Notes under the pieces: generated by a model
Told to the model about the DNA's origin: nothing
What the model saw: the letters and a program-made list of their open reading frames with translations, nothing else
The model's database searches: none
Origin: Hydrogenobacter sp. T-2
GTDB lineage: Bacteria; Aquificota; Aquificia; Aquificales; Aquificaceae
Direction: 5' to 3'
DNA length: 64,000 nt
Assembly (NCBI RefSeq): GCF_033971325.1
Contig: NZ_CP117180.1
Coordinates: 1,326,472-1,390,471, forward strand
Shown: positions 7,944 to 15,957 of the stretch, one piece after another
How positions within the stretch are numbered: the stretch's first letter is position 1
Layout: each line of letters opens with the position of its first letter
Program-made: the position numbers and the translations under genes

Positions 7944-8789
7944 TTACTTCATAAGATAGTAAAGCATTAGAGGATAGTCCCACCCAAAGCCTTCAAAACC
8001 CTCTTCCATGAGCTTTCTTATAAAGCCTCTCCTGTCTTCCATATAAAAGACCCTTGCCTCTGGCACTCCTGCCATCTGCTTTGCCCTGTTTATGGCATCT
8101 TGAAGGTTTCCAAGCTCATCCACAAGACCCAGCTCTTTGGCTACTCTTCCTGTGAAAACTCTACCGTCCGCTATTTCTCTAAGTTTTTGCTCGCTTATCT
8201 TCTTTGAACGGTATTTCAATATGGCTTGGAGAAACTGCTCGTAAGCGTCCTCTATGGTCTTTTGGAGGTATTCCTTCTCCTCTGGCGTGAGGTCTCTAAA
8301 GGGAGACAAGGTGTCTTTAAACTTTCCCGTCTTTATGGCAGTTGTCCTTATGCCGAGTTTTTCAAGTAGGTCCTTTAGCTCCGTATGTTGGACTATTACG
8401 CCTATACTTCCTGTTATAGTCCCTGGGTTGGCAAAGATAAGGTCTGAGGGGGTGGAGATATAGTAGCCTCCAGAGGCAGCCACATTTCCCATGGAGACCA
8501 CAAGGGGTTTTCCAGAGCTTTTAAAGTCCTCAAGGGCTCTGTATATTTCCTGAGAGGCTCCCACCGAACCGCCGGGGCTGTCTACCCTGAGAACGAGGGC
8601 TTTGACGCTTTTGTCCTCTTTTGCCTTTTGTATCTTTGAAACTATCCTATCTGGCTCAATTATGGCACCCTTTACCTTTATCACCGCTACCCTGTCGCCT
8701 ACTGGAAGCCTTGAAAGAAGTGAACCCAAAAAGCCAAGCACCATAACTATTATGCCAAAAAACAAAAGCCTTTTAAGCCACTTTTTCAT
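7944..8789 (-). CDS. sppA: Signal peptide peptidase SppA (S49 family)
   Basis: 281 residues with one N-terminal membrane anchor (about 6-26), so the catalytic domain is likely periplasmic. SppA removes leftover signal peptides by a Ser-Lys dyad. The serine is S106 in [11 protein letters not shown] and the lysine lies in the GKFKD segment (156-158), preceded by [13 protein letters not shown]. This short single-domain form resembles the Gram-positive and thermophile SppA, not the duplicated E. coli one. It overlaps the 3' end of lgt by 17 bases, and both belong to the hisD-led operon. Confidence 0.94.
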   Translation of the reverse strand: MKKWLKRLLFFGIIVMVLGFLGSLLSRLPVGDRVAVIKVKGAIIEPDRIVSKIQKAKEDKSVKALVLRVDSPGGSVGASQEIYRALEDFKSSGKPLVVSMGNVAASGGYYISTPSDLIFANPGTITGSIGVIVQHTELKDLLEKLGIRTTAIKTGKFKDTLSPFRDLTPEEKEYLQKTIEDAYEQFLQAILKYRSKKISEQKLREIADGRVFTGRVAKELGLVDELGNLQDAINRAKQMAGVPEARVFYMEDRRGFIRKLMEEGFEGFGWDYPLMLYYLMK

Positions 8790-9585
8790 GCCTTGCCTCC
8801 CTATAGAGCCAAAGGGCTAAAGCTATAGAGGTGGCTATCATAAGCAGGGCAACGAGCTGATTCCATGTAAGACCTATGCCACTTATGGGAGGCGTCACCC
8901 CTCTGAAAAACTCAAGGAAAAACCTAAGGACGCCATACAGAAGCATATAAAGGGAAAAGACAAAGCCGTCAAAGGGCTTTCTCCTATAGGCGAGGAGAAG
9001 AACTAAGAAGATAGCCATCAAACCCATAAACTCCATAAGCTGAGTGGGATAAAGAGGCATATAGGGGGGTGCTACCGCACCGGGAGAGAAGACCACATAA
9101 AAGAAGGGAAACTTGTCTGAAAAGTGTATACCCGGAAGCACAGAGCCATCAAGGGGAAAGGGCTTTCCATAACAGCACCCCGCAGAAGTGCATCCGAGCC
9201 TTCCAATAGCGTGGGCTATGCTAAGGGCAACCACTGCCATGTCTGCGGTCTTCCAAAAGGGCAGACGATATTTTATTATGCCAATGATCGCACCCACCAC
9301 TCCGCCTGCAAGACCACCAAAGAAGTTCATACCTCCGTTCCATATGGCAAAGATATCCGTAAGGCTTTGGACATGCTCGGGATGTTCTATCACATAGGAG
9401 AGCCTTCCACCGAAAATGCCAAGCAGGAGGGCAAGCAAAAGGGTGTTTTCCACATGGTTTGGGTTTATGCCTTCCTTCTTTGCAAACCTAAGCACCAGCC
9501 AGTAGGCGGTAAGGGCACCAAGGGCTACAAGCACCCCGTAGGTGTATATCTTAATTCCAAAAATCTCTATAAGCACGGGATACAT
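8773..9585 (-). CDS. lgt: Prolipoprotein diacylglyceryl transferase Lgt
   Basis: 270 residues, about seven membrane segments. Lgt moves diacylglycerol from phosphatidylglycerol to the lipobox cysteine of prolipoproteins. Signature parts are [11 protein letters not shown] (about 59-69), [13 protein letters not shown] (83-95) and [17 protein letters not shown] (124-140) with the conserved arginine R129. At the position of the E. coli histidine in the GGLSFHGGL motif there is F89, a change also seen as aromatic residues in other lineages. The start codon follows the lipoprotein gene without a clear Shine-Dalgarno, suggesting reinitiation. It sits between a lipoprotein gene and sppA, which fits lipoprotein maturation. 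Confidence 0.94.
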   Translation of the reverse strand: MYPVLIEIFGIKIYTYGVLVALGALTAYWLVLRFAKKEGINPNHVENTLLLALLLGIFGGRLSYVIEHPEHVQSLTDIFAIWNGGMNFFGGLAGGVVGAIIGIIKYRLPFWKTADMAVVALSIAHAIGRLGCTSAGCCYGKPFPLDGSVLPGIHFSDKFPFFYVVFSPGAVAPPYMPLYPTQLMEFMGLMAIFLVLLLAYRRKPFDGFVFSLYMLLYGVLRFFLEFFRGVTPPISGIGLTWNQLVALLMIATSIALALWLYREARHEKVA

Positions 9586-9587
9586 GG

Positions 9588-10133
9588 CTAAAATTTTAAA
9601 CTATCCACCGTGAGGGTAAGGGTTATACCTTCTGTCTGAACCCTTATGGCTCTGGCAAAGCCTTCCTTTGACCACTCAAGGTAGTTAAGGATAAGTTTCC
9701 TATCCCTTCTGGTGTCATAAAACTCTGCCAAGGCAAGCCTTCCGTCCTTGAAAACATACCTTGACTTAAACACTCCATCGTCCCTTTCAAAGGAAACTCC
9801 AGAATAGGAACAAGCCATCTTCTCATCGCCCCTTAGCACCGTGCCAAATATCACACCATCTGGACTTACAGGTAGGTCTATACAAGCACCCGCTACGCAC
9901 AGGTTGTTAAGAGAAATCTCTCCAGTCCTACCCTCACCGCTTATGAGGAACTTACCCTCAGACTTTTGGACCCTTATGGGAATTCTCAAAAGACCATACC
10001 TAAGGGAAAGGTCTGCGGTATAGGAGTTGGGGGATTTATACTCCGAGTAGGTCCTTTTGAACTCCTCTCCCTCAGGACAAACAAGGGTAGCACAGGAGGA
10101 CAAGAGCAGGGAAAGCAAAAGCAGTCTTTTCAT
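9588..10133 (-). CDS. Lipoprotein of unknown function
   Basis: 181 residues beginning [14 protein letters not shown], a signal peptide with lipobox LSSC (lipidated C14), so it should be anchored to a membrane after processing by the neighbouring Lgt. The mature part is mostly beta-strand-like with alternating polar and hydrophobic residues, which recalls LolB-like or outer-membrane-assembly lipoproteins. It starts four bases inside the hisD stop (ATGA). I do not recognise a family; an envelope role is inferred from the lipobox and from neighbours. Confidence 0.75.
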   Translation of the reverse strand: MKRLLLLSLLLSSCATLVCPEGEEFKRTYSEYKSPNSYTADLSLRYGLLRIPIRVQKSEGKFLISGEGRTGEISLNNLCVAGACIDLPVSPDGVIFGTVLRGDEKMACSYSGVSFERDDGVFKSRYVFKDGRLALAEFYDTRRDRKLILNYLEWSKEGFARAIRVQTEGITLTLTVDSLKF

Positions 10134-11410
10134 GGCTCCCTCCTTACTCTAACCGCATAGTAGTGGGCAAAGAGTCCTTCCGCCTTTGCTATGCTTTCCG
10201 CATAGTCCGCCACCCTTTCAAAACCCTCCTTAGAAAGGTATATCACAGAGCTTTTCTTTAGAAAGTGATAGACTCCAAGAGGTGAGAAAAACCTCGCAGT
10301 CCCTCCTGTGGGTAGGGTATGGTTTGGTCCAAGCACATAATCTCCCAGAGGCTCTACCGCATACTTGCCAAGAAAAACCGCACCCGCATGCTTTATGTAA
10401 GGGAGCAGAGCAAAAGGCTCTTCTGTAAGCACTTCAAGATGCTCTGGTGCTATGTAGTTTGCCACCTCACAGGCTTTGTATAGGTCTTCCACGAGGAATA
10501 TGGTTCCAAACCTCTCTATGGACTTCTGGGCTATCTCCCTTCTTGGAAAGTCCTCAAGGAGCTTTTCCACCCACTGGGAGACTTCCCTTGCGTATTCTTC
10601 GTCGGTGGTTATCATAAAAGCTCCCGCCAGCTCGTCGTGCTCCGCCTGAGAGAGAAGGTCAGAGGCAGTCCACTTGGGGTCTACACTACCGTCCGCTATT
10701 ATGAGTATCTCAGAGGGTCCCGCTATCATGTCTATGTCCACCACGCCGTAGAGGAGCTTTTTGGCAAGGGCTACGAATATGTTTCCGGGACCTACTATCT
10801 TGTCCACCTTGGGGAGGGTTTCCGTTCCAAAGGCAAGCCCTGCAACAGCCTGAGCACCACCAATCTGGTATACCCTGCTTACACCTGCTATAAAGGCGGA
10901 GGCAAGGGTATAGGGGTTAGGCTTTGGAGAAACCATAATAACCTCTTCCACACCCGCCACCACCGCAGGCACTGCGTTCATAAGCACGGTAGAAGGATAT
11001 GCCGCCTTCCCACCAGGCACATATATACCCACCCTCTCAAGGGGTAAGACCCTATTGCCAAGGACAATACCCTCCTCTTCTGTGAAAAAGCTCCTCTCTA
11101 ACTGCCTTTCGTGAAACCTCCTTATCCTCTCATGAGCTACCTCAAGGGCAGACCTTACATCCTCCTCTATCTCGTTATAAGCCCTCTCAAGCTCCTCGTA
11201 AGGGACTTCCATAGTCTCAGAAGTGAGCTCAAGACCATCAAACCTCTTTGTGTATTCTATGATAGCCTTATCACCCTCTTTTTGGACTCTTTGGATTATC
11301 TCCTTTACCACATGCTCGTATTCCTCTGTAAGCACCTGCCCTCTGTTTCTTACAAAGTTTAGCCTCTCGTTAAACCTCCAAGCGGAGTTTCTCAAATCCT
11401 CTATACGCAT
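10130..11410 (-). CDS. hisD: Histidinol dehydrogenase HisD
   Basis: 426 residues, the usual length. HisD oxidises L-histidinol twice with NAD to L-histidine, using zinc. Family blocks are present in order: RVGIYVPGGKAAYPST-type motif (VGIYVPGGKAAYPST), GAQAVAGLAFGTET, VGPGNIFVALAKK, DMIAGPSEILIIAD, LLSQAEHDE (zinc and base ligands), and PEHLEV near the C-terminus with GPNHTLPTGG. First gene of the operon with the lipoprotein, lgt and sppA. The start is 17 bases from the divergent dehydrogenase start. No other his genes are here, so the pathway is scattered. Confidence 0.96.
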   Translation of the reverse strand: MRIEDLRNSAWRFNERLNFVRNRGQVLTEEYEHVVKEIIQRVQKEGDKAIIEYTKRFDGLELTSETMEVPYEELERAYNEIEEDVRSALEVAHERIRRFHERQLERSFFTEEEGIVLGNRVLPLERVGIYVPGGKAAYPSTVLMNAVPAVVAGVEEVIMVSPKPNPYTLASAFIAGVSRVYQIGGAQAVAGLAFGTETLPKVDKIVGPGNIFVALAKKLLYGVVDIDMIAGPSEILIIADGSVDPKWTASDLLSQAEHDELAGAFMITTDEEYAREVSQWVEKLLEDFPRREIAQKSIERFGTIFLVEDLYKACEVANYIAPEHLEVLTEEPFALLPYIKHAGAVFLGKYAVEPLGDYVLGPNHTLPTGGTARFFSPLGVYHFLKKSSVIYLSKEGFERVADYAESIAKAEGLFAHYYAVRVRREP

Positions 11411-11412
11411 AG

Positions 11413-11418
11413 TATAAT
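11413..11418 (+). promoter_or_regulatory. -10 element of the MDR dehydrogenase in a 17-base divergent gap
   Basis: TATAAT ends nine bases before the ATG at 11428. The whole gap between the divergent hisD and dehydrogenase start codons is 17 bases, so both promoters must extend into the opposing coding sequence and both mRNAs have little or no leader. Confidence 0.45.
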
Positions 11419-11427
11419 AAGCATAAC

Positions 11428-12456
11428 ATGAGAGCGGTTATTCTTGAAAACTTTGGTGGAGTGGAGAACCTAAGGCTTGTGGAGGACTTTCCCAAGCCTC
11501 AGATAAAAGAGGATGAGGTTCTCATAAGGGTTAAGGCGGTAGCCCTAAACCACCTTGATATATGGGTAAGAACTGGAGCACTTGCCATAAAGCCCGAGCT
11601 CCCTCATATACTTGGCTCAGACATAAGCGGGGTGGTGGAAAAGGTGGGAAGTCTTGTAAGGGACATAAAAGAGGGTGATGAGGTGGTGGTGGCACCGGGG
11701 CTCTCCTGTGGTGTGTGTTATGAATGCCAGTCTGGTCAGGACAATCACTGCAGGCATTACGACATTATAGGTCTTAGGTCAAAGGGAGGCTACGCCCAGT
11801 ATATAAGCGTCCCAGCAAGGAATGTGATAAAAAAGCCAAAGAACCTCAGCTTTGAAGAGGCAAGTAGCTATCCTCTCACCTTTTTGACTGTGTGGAACGC
11901 TCTGGTTAACAAAGCCCACATAAAGCCTTACCACAGAGTTCTCATATGGGGAGGCTCCTCTGGTGTGGGAGTGGCAGGCATCCAGCTTGCAAAACTCTTT
12001 GGAGCTTTTGTTATAGCCACCGTAGGCTCAGAGGAGAAAGCCAAAAGATGCCTTGAGCTTGGTGCGGATATGGTCATAAACCACTACCAAGAGGATGTGG
12101 TCAAAAGGGTCAGAGAGCTTTTTAAGGAAGGAGTAGACATAGTGGTAGACCACGTGGGAACGCAAACTTTTTGGAAAAGCGTGGAGTGTCTAAAAAGAGG
12201 TGGAAAGTTGGTCTTTTTTGGCACTACCACAGGCTCACAGGCACAGATAGACATAAGATATATCTTTGTGCGTGAAATAGAGCTACTTGGCGTTTATATG
12301 GGTCCAAGGGCAGACCTCTTTAAGATAACGGAGCTTTTTGAAAGAGGTCTTTTAAAGCCGGTTGTGGACAAAGTCTTTCCATTGGAAGAGGCTCAGGAGG
12401 CTCACAGGTATTTAGAAGAATCAAGGCATTTTGGAAAGGTGGTGTTAAAAGTATGA
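11428..12456 (+). CDS. Medium-chain (MDR) zinc-type dehydrogenase / quinone oxidoreductase
   Basis: 342 residues of the medium-chain dehydrogenase superfamily. The structural-zinc lobe is present as C94, C97, C100 and C108 in GLSCGVCYECQSGQDNHC. The catalytic-zinc cysteine expected after the N-terminal beta barrel is replaced by NHLDIWVRTG (41-50), as in quinone oxidoreductase-like members. NAD(P) is held by WGGSSGVGVAGIQLAK. So it carries the structural metal but probably not the usual catalytic metal, and it may reduce an alkenal, quinone or ketone with NAD(P)H. The substrate is unknown. The start follows a -10 element by nine bases without a Shine-Dalgarno. Confidence 0.85.
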   Translation: MRAVILENFGGVENLRLVEDFPKPQIKEDEVLIRVKAVALNHLDIWVRTGALAIKPELPHILGSDISGVVEKVGSLVRDIKEGDEVVVAPGLSCGVCYECQSGQDNHCRHYDIIGLRSKGGYAQYISVPARNVIKKPKNLSFEEASSYPLTFLTVWNALVNKAHIKPYHRVLIWGGSSGVGVAGIQLAKLFGAFVIATVGSEEKAKRCLELGADMVINHYQEDVVKRVRELFKEGVDIVVDHVGTQTFWKSVECLKRGGKLVFFGTTTGSQAQIDIRYIFVREIELLGVYMGPRADLFKITELFERGLLKPVVDKVFPLEEAQEAHRYLEESRHFGKVVLKV

Positions 12457-12469
12457 GGGAGGGTTTCTT

Positions 12470-13570
12470 TTGCAGGAGGCAAAGCTATTAATCTTAGTCT
12501 TTGCCTTCTTAGTTTCGCTTTTCATTAACCTTGGCATAGTCTTGCTCTCTAACAAGGTCAGGACTTTTATAACCGACCACTTGCATATAGGACCCCAAAC
12601 CTTCCATCAAAAACCCACGCCAAGACTTGGTGGGCTCGCCATATTCCTATCCCTATGCCTTGCACTACCGCTTGTATTTTTCAAGGATAAAAGCCTCTTT
12701 CCTCTTTTTGCCCTAATACTCCTTAGCTCCCTGCCTGCCTTTCTTGCAGGCATAATAGAGGACCTAACCAAAAGCCTAAGTCCCCAAAAAAGACTTACCA
12801 TAATTTTCCTCTCTGGTCTTTCCTTTGTTTTCCTTACTGGCTTTTCCGTCTCAAAGGTAGACATCCCCTACGTGGACTACCTTTTTACCCTGCAGGTCTT
12901 CTCCTTGCTCTTTACTGCCATAGCCCTTGCAGGTCTTGTAAATGCCTACAACATAATAGACGGCTTTAATGGACTTGCCAGCATGACCGCAGTGCTAAAC
13001 CTTTTAGCCATTGCCTACGTAGCTTACAAACACAATGACCTAACTCTCCTGTATGTTTCTCTCCTTATAGTTTCTGCCATAATAGGCTTCTTTGTGCTTA
13101 ACTATCCTTATGGTCTTATCTTTTTAGGAGACGGTGGTGCCTATATAATTGGTTTTCTTGTTGGTGCTCTTTCTATCTTGCTTGTAGAGAGAAATCCACA
13201 AGTATCGCCATGGTTTGCCCTTATGGTTAATAGCTATCCAGTAGTGGAGACGCTTTTTTCTATGTATAGGAGAAAGTTTTTGAAAAAGTTCCCCACAATG
13301 ATGCCAGACGCACTTCACTTGCATACGCTTGTTTATAGAATATACACAAAAAAGTTTTTCAAAGCAAAAAAATCACTGTTCAGAAACCCTCTTACCTCTA
13401 CAGTTATGTGGATTATTAACCTAATTGCACTAATTCCCGCAATTGTCTTTCACTCTTCAAGTCCTATGCTTGCCCTATGCTTTGTCTTATATGCTTCTTT
13501 CTATGTGTTTTTATACTTTAGACTGCTTCGTAAAAAGATGCCATTATGGTTGAAGGATACTACCTATTAA
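12470..13570 (+). CDS. WecA/MraY-family undecaprenyl-phosphate sugar-1-phosphate transferase
   Basis: 366 residues with about ten membrane helices. The family moves a UDP-activated HexNAc-1-phosphate onto undecaprenyl phosphate, the first step of O-antigen, ECA or teichoic acid type polymers. Motifs: HQKPTPRLGGLAIF (about 44-57), the aspartates in GIIEDLTKSLSPQKRL, the NIIDGFNGLA metal motif, FLGDGGAYIIGF, and HLHTLVYR near the C-terminus (H-rich nucleotide loop). The WecA/TagO type is more likely than MraY because it stands beside the surface-polysaccharide cluster. TTG start at 12470 with GAGGGAGGG seven bases upstream. It overlaps the convergent GT4 gene by 27 bases. Confidence 0.9.
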   Translation: MQEAKLLILVFAFLVSLFINLGIVLLSNKVRTFITDHLHIGPQTFHQKPTPRLGGLAIFLSLCLALPLVFFKDKSLFPLFALILLSSLPAFLAGIIEDLTKSLSPQKRLTIIFLSGLSFVFLTGFSVSKVDIPYVDYLFTLQVFSLLFTAIALAGLVNAYNIIDGFNGLASMTAVLNLLAIAYVAYKHNDLTLLYVSLLIVSAIIGFFVLNYPYGLIFLGDGGAYIIGFLVGALSILLVERNPQVSPWFALMVNSYPVVETLFSMYRRKFLKKFPTMMPDALHLHTLVYRIYTKKFFKAKKSLFRNPLTSTVMWIINLIALIPAIVFHSSSPMLALCFVLYASFYVFLYFRLLRKKMPLWLKDTTY

Positions 13571-14674
13571 ACTCAGATACTTTTCAATAATTATCTTTTC
13601 ATCAAATCTTCTTATAGCCAACTCTCTTCCCAAAACTCCCATTCTCTGTCTATCCTCTTCGCTTAAATTTAAAAATCTCTCCATAGAAACTTTTAAACTG
13701 CTAATACTCCTCTGTTCCACAAGAAATCCATTCACACCATCCTCACAAACATCCATACATCCAGGACTTGTGGTAGTAATTATAGGTTTTGCCATACTCA
13801 TGGCTTCAAGTAAACTTCTTGGAATGCCTTCCTTGTAATAAGAAGGAAGAACAACACAGTCCGCCTGACAAATTAATGGTCTCACATCTTTGGAAAAGGG
13901 CAAAACTTTTACAAATTCATACTTCTTTATATTGTTTATATCTTCCTCACGCAGGGACTGAGGATTGCCATAGTCTATGCCACCAACAAGCCAAATTTCA
14001 AAGTCTTTTCTTTCTTGCCATAAGAGTTTTCCAGCCTCAATAAGTTCAATAATTCCTTTGTCTTTTAGAAATCGTCCTATGAATAGGAATATGGTTTTCC
14101 CTTTATTCCTATCATGTTTTTCGCAAATTGCAGGAGAAAAATAGTCAGTATTTACACCAGAACTCTCTATTAGGATTACCTTTTTCGCATTATCCGATAT
14201 GTGTTTCACTACCCTATAGTCCTCAGAGTTTTGCACTATAATGAACTTATTAAATTTAAATGCTTTTTTGTATAAAACCCTGACTAATTTTTCAAGTAGT
14301 CCACCTCTTAAAAACACATAGCCAAGCCCAGTGATTACACTGATAGATGGGATTCCCAAAATTCCAGAAGCAATGGAACTATAAATGTTAGGTTTTATAG
14401 TATAGTTTATAACTAAGTCTGGTCTTATCTTGCGGTATAAACTGAGAAACTCAAGAAAAAGTTTGAAGTCCTTTATCGGATTTTTACCCTTTCTGTCAAG
14501 ATTTTTTAGAGGATAAAAGGAAAATTCTTCTTTAAGATATTCTGTGTAATCATCTACTTGTGCAATGCAAACTACGTCATATCCCAATTCCTTTAATCTT
14601 CTCATGAGACCAAGTCTGAAGTTATATAAGGAAAAAGATGTATTAGAGGCTAAAACTATGCTCTTTTTAGCCAA
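13544..14674 (-). CDS. GT4 glycosyltransferase (PglA/Cap-type)
   Basis: 376 residues with two Rossmann-like domains. The N-domain has SNTSFSLYNFRLGLMRRL and INYTIKPNIYSS, typical of transferases that extend undecaprenyl-linked sugars such as PglA or WbcM-like enzymes. SVITGLGYVFLRGG fits too. The C-domain carries FIGRFLKDKGI and the donor motif EGIPRSLLEAMSMAKPII with the E-x7-E pair. It is the last gene of the polysaccharide operon and overlaps the preceding membrane-protein gene by 19 bases. Sugar donor unknown. Confidence 0.87.
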   Translation of the reverse strand: MAKKSIVLASNTSFSLYNFRLGLMRRLKELGYDVVCIAQVDDYTEYLKEEFSFYPLKNLDRKGKNPIKDFKLFLEFLSLYRKIRPDLVINYTIKPNIYSSIASGILGIPSISVITGLGYVFLRGGLLEKLVRVLYKKAFKFNKFIIVQNSEDYRVVKHISDNAKKVILIESSGVNTDYFSPAICEKHDRNKGKTIFLFIGRFLKDKGIIELIEAGKLLWQERKDFEIWLVGGIDYGNPQSLREEDINNIKKYEFVKVLPFSKDVRPLICQADCVVLPSYYKEGIPRSLLEAMSMAKPIITTTSPGCMDVCEDGVNGFLVEQRSISSLKVSMERFLNLSEEDRQRMGVLGRELAIRRFDEKIIIEKYLSLIGSILQP

Positions 14675-15957
14675 AGTGATAGCCTCCAGATTAGGTATGA
14701 ATAAGAAAAACCAATCAATGTGCTAATATAGACATACCTTTTTCTAACTATGGGTCCTAAGTTAGGTTCAGTAATAACATGCAAATATATAAACATTAGA
14801 CATAGTAACAAAATTATGAATATGCTAAATCTGTTCGGTAGATTATAAAAAGCAAACACAAAGCCTATTATACCTATCCAAACCACTACTGTCTCAAAAG
14901 GAATAATAGCCCTTGCTACAGTTCCACCTGTTGTTCCGCCTTCCTTAAACCAGAATTCAGGAGTAGGATAAAATAGCCCTACATAAAGTCCTCTTGGAAG
15001 ATAAAGCAGGAAGTCAGAAGCCTTTTGCGGAATAAAATCCTGTTCTATATTTCCCTTGGCATCTTTGAAATATACATTTAAGAACATATACCTCCAAACT
15101 GCTATATTGTAGAGTATTTTATCTATCTTCTCTGGAACAAAAATCTCTTTTTCCCACTTAATTTGTGTTTGTGTTTGTGTTTGTGTTTGTGGTGCTAAAA
15201 TGCTGGAGACTATAACCACTGCAAAAGCCAAAACAGTAAATCTACTTAGGGCTTGTCTTTCTACCAATAGGTTTTCCTTAAGCAATCTAACAAACTTTAA
15301 GGCTAAAAATAACAAAGAAACCACAAAAAGAAAGGAGAATACATATTTAAAGGGCAATATCATATGCTCCCTTGCAAGGTATATAAGAAAAAGACCGAAT
15401 GCTTGTAAAAACAGAGAATAAAATAAGGTTTTATAACCTTTCTTGTGTATATAGCTTATAGATAAGAAAAAAGCAAGTAATCCAAGAATGTATAGACCAT
15501 CTCTATGAATTTGTGAAGTCCACATTAGGTTTGATGGGAAAAATACTAAAGGAAGGCTACCAAGTATAGCATACTTTATGCTTATTCCGTAATTAGTAAG
15601 AAGTTTAATGAGAAATAAGGCGGATAGAGAGTGCAGAAGTGCGTTATAAAACAGCATAACATATGGCTTATGGATGCCAGTCAAAGCATAAATAAGAGAA
15701 GTTATGCCTATCATTATCTGACCTTCTGGCTTTAGACTCCACCTTGACCAACCGTATAAACTTATCTCTTTGGCTAACTTTTTTGATTCTTCATGAAAAT
15801 ATATAGTGTCCGTGCCATTTAGAATACCTTCGCCATAGTGTGCTGATGGAATGAGATAGGGAAGTAATATGGTCTGCACAAAAAGACCTATTAATATAAC
15901 ATACATAAAAACTAAAATCGGAAAAATATACATTAAACGTTTCTCCTCTATAGCCAT
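14656..15957 (-). CDS. Multi-pass membrane protein of the polysaccharide cluster (GT-C or polymerase-like)
   Basis: 433 residues from ATG 15957, chosen for GGAGGG four bases upstream. About ten or eleven hydrophobic segments. An early extracytoplasmic loop holds DTIYFHEESKKLAKE, the kind of acidic first loop seen in GT-C membrane glycosyltransferases. A low-complexity (TQ)5 stretch lies in a loop and is encoded by five copies of a hexamer. It overlaps asnB by ten bases. It could be the polymerase (Wzy-like) or a lipid-linked-sugar transferase of this locus; sequence reading does not separate the two. Confidence 0.7.
   Translation of the reverse strand: MAIEEKRLMYIFPILVFMYVILIGLFVQTILLPYLIPSAHYGEGILNGTDTIYFHEESKKLAKEISLYGWSRWSLKPEGQIMIGITSLIYALTGIHKPYVMLFYNALLHSLSALFLIKLLTNYGISIKYAILGSLPLVFFPSNLMWTSQIHRDGLYILGLLAFFLSISYIHKKGYKTLFYSLFLQAFGLFLIYLAREHMILPFKYVFSFLFVVSLLFLALKFVRLLKENLLVERQALSRFTVLAFAVVIVSSILAPQTQTQTQTQIKWEKEIFVPEKIDKILYNIAVWRYMFLNVYFKDAKGNIEQDFIPQKASDFLLYLPRGLYVGLFYPTPEFWFKEGGTTGGTVARAIIPFETVVVWIGIIGFVFAFYNLPNRFSIFIILLLCLMFIYLHVITEPNLGPIVRKRYVYISTLIGFSYSYLIWRLSLWLKRA
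15162..15191 (+). repeat. Hexanucleotide tandem repeat, five units
   Basis: Five perfect TTTGTG units in tandem, read on the minus strand as alternating Thr-Gln codons in the membrane protein gene. Unit changes keep the reading frame, so copy-number changes would alter loop length and would not switch the gene off. Confidence 0.9.
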
